Source: JBHICC01 sp046759385 (lineage in GTDB: Bacteria > Pseudomonadota > Gammaproteobacteria > Acidiferrobacterales > SPGG2). From it: a DNA stretch of 64,000 bases. The stretch lies in NCBI GenBank assembly GCA_046759385.1, contig JBHICC010000010.1:4420-68419 (forward strand), written 5' to 3'. Position 1 is the first letter of the stretch; every line of letters begins with the position of its first letter. The position numbers and the translations under genes are program-made. The notes under the pieces were generated by a model, which had not been told where the DNA came from, searched no databases, and was given only the letters and a program-made list of their open reading frames with translations. Below are positions 63,103-64,000 of the stretch, in pieces.

Positions 63103-63971
63103 TGAGCTGGGCCTATGCATTCTTGGACGCGATGGGCGAAACCTTAAGTGGTGTCGTGCCCATCGTGCTTGTTGTCTTCGCTTTCCAGCGGCTCGTGTTG
63201 CGACGCGCGATCCCCCACTTGCGCCGGGTCCTGGTCGGTTTTGTGTACGTCACGATTGGCATGGTCTTATTCCTGTTGGGCTTAACCCAGGCACTTTTCC
63301 CTCTGGGGAAAGTCATGGCGCAGCAGCTAACGGATCCGGTCCTTATCTACGGGAGCATTGACGCCGTCGGCGAGATGCTAGGCTGGCAGGACTACAAGTG
63401 GCTCTACGTTTTTGCAGCGGCGATCGGCTTCTCGACCACGATCGCTGAACCTGCCCTTATTGCCGTCGCAAAGAAAGCGAACCAAGCGTCGGGCGGCGCG
63501 ATCAAAGTGCGAGGACTGCGGGTGGCAGTTGCCATAGGTGTAGCGATCGGGGTCACGCTCGGTTGTTTCCGCATCGTCATCGGCACCGAGCTGCATTATT
63601 ACATCATTGTCGGCTATATCGTCGTAATCATTCAGACAGTGTTCGCACCGCGGCTGATTATCGCGCTGGCGTATGACTCAGGCGGAGTAACTACGTCAAC
63701 CGTGACCGTGCCGTTGGTAACCGCTTTGGGCCTCGGGCTGGCGGCGACGGTGCCAGGGCGCAGCCCGATCATAGACGGCTTCGGGCTAATCGCGTTCGCT
63801 AGCCTGTTTCCCATGATCACTGTGATGGCCTATGCCCAGTTAGCGGAGTGGCGGGTAGCACGAGCGCAGCGACGGCGGACGCGCGAAGTTCTGGACTGGT
63901 ACGCAAAAAGCGCACGCAAACCGGCGGTTCAGACAGCCACTGGCCGCGCGCGCGAAGACACAGAACGGTAG
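63102..63971 (+). CDS. DUF1538 membrane protein, second of a tandem pair
   Basis: 289 residues with the same motif set as its upstream paralogue (FLLGLTQALFPLGKVMAQQ; STTIAEPALIAVA; YDSGGVTTSTVTVPLVTALG; DGFGLIAFASLFPMITVMAYAQ) plus a basic C-terminal tail of about 40 residues. Coupled by the overlapping start. A P-II-type regulator often follows DUF1538 pairs; a strong ribosome binding site after this gene points to another gene just outside the window. Confidence 0.88.
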   Translation: MSWAYAFLDAMGETLSGVVPIVLVVFAFQRLVLRRAIPHLRRVLVGFVYVTIGMVLFLLGLTQALFPLGKVMAQQLTDPVLIYGSIDAVGEMLGWQDYKWLYVFAAAIGFSTTIAEPALIAVAKKANQASGGAIKVRGLRVAVAIGVAIGVTLGCFRIVIGTELHYYIIVGYIVVIIQTVFAPRLIIALAYDSGGVTTSTVTVPLVTALGLGLAATVPGRSPIIDGFGLIAFASLFPMITVMAYAQLAEWRVARAQRRRTREVLDWYAKSARKPAVQTATGRAREDTER

Positions 63972-63985
63972 TACAGCTAAGCTAG

Positions 63986-63994
63986 AAAGGAGGG
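63986..63994 (+). promoter_or_regulatory. Strong ribosome binding site for a gene beyond the window edge
   Basis: AAAGGAGGG, 15 bp after the second DUF1538 stop and six bases before the end of the window. The operon therefore probably continues to the right. Confidence 0.65.
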
Positions 63995-64000
63995 ATCTCA

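Overview
The window is ordinary-density chromosome from a gammaproteobacterium; I cannot name the genus. The evidence is gene content and order: leuC-leuD-leuB-asd-fimV, divergent rluD/bamD, aat-bpt-infA next to clpA-clpS, a MetH of full length, a BamD lipoprotein, a FimV/LysM protein and a sucA-sucB pair all resemble that class. I saw no rRNA, no intact tRNA and no CRISPR array. Base composition is moderately GC-rich and fairly even, apart from a very Ala/Pro-rich gene near 52-54 kb.

Layout. 1-5.7 kb: a minus-strand leucine/aspartate-family block (leuC, leuD, leuB, asd) reading into fimV, which leaves the window at base 1. 5.9-9.9 kb: a small unknown gene, an MFS permease, aroC and a TraB/GumN-family protein. 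9.9-12.1 kb: a translationally coupled pair made of an HExxH metallopeptidase and an ATP-grasp ligase. 12.2-17.8 kb: metH, a PflX-like radical SAM protein and a PEBP-family protein. 18-21.6 kb: a Slam-like outer-membrane protein with a FecR/TbpB-barrel partner. 22-28 kb: alpha/beta hydrolase, HtrA protease, an ArsR-MFS operon with a perfect palindromic operator candidate, and egtD. 28-36.7 kb: retropepsin-like protein, nadC, pgeF, rluD, bamD, nadE, a FemAB-like acyltransferase, aat and bpt. 36.8-44.9 kb: infA, clpA, clpS, a cold-shock protein, mnmA, purB with an in-frame N-terminal HTH, a membrane protein with a histone-H1-like tail, a PLD-like protein and an NlpC/P60 lipoprotein. 45.1-49.3 kb: sucA-sucB.

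49.4-58.3 kb looks like a mobile-element-derived island between the TCA genes sucAB and icd. It starts with a degenerate tRNA-Glu-like sequence and holds a small membrane protein and a tyrosine recombinase with clustered direct repeats upstream. It then carries a set of plus-strand genes that do not look like housekeeping: a protein with matching zinc ribbons at both ends of a disordered Ala/Pro linker, a DHCR24-like FAD enzyme, a dynamin-like GTPase, and a 28-codon single-span membrane peptide with a strong Shine-Dalgarno and a terminator. This is my best candidate for an undescribed system, possibly membrane remodelling or defence; the function is inference only.

58.3-64 kb returns to core-like genes: a sugar-kinase-like phosphotransferase, icd, a ChaN-PDZ lipoprotein and two tandem DUF1538 membrane proteins, with a strong ribosome binding site for a further gene just beyond the window edge.

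Functional links: leuBCD with asd (branched-chain and aspartate-family amino acids); aat, bpt, clpS and clpA (a complete N-degron pathway within 4.5 kb); sucA, sucB and icd (2-oxoglutarate node of the TCA cycle); nadC and nadE (NAD synthesis); Slam-like protein plus TbpB-like barrel (surface protein delivery).
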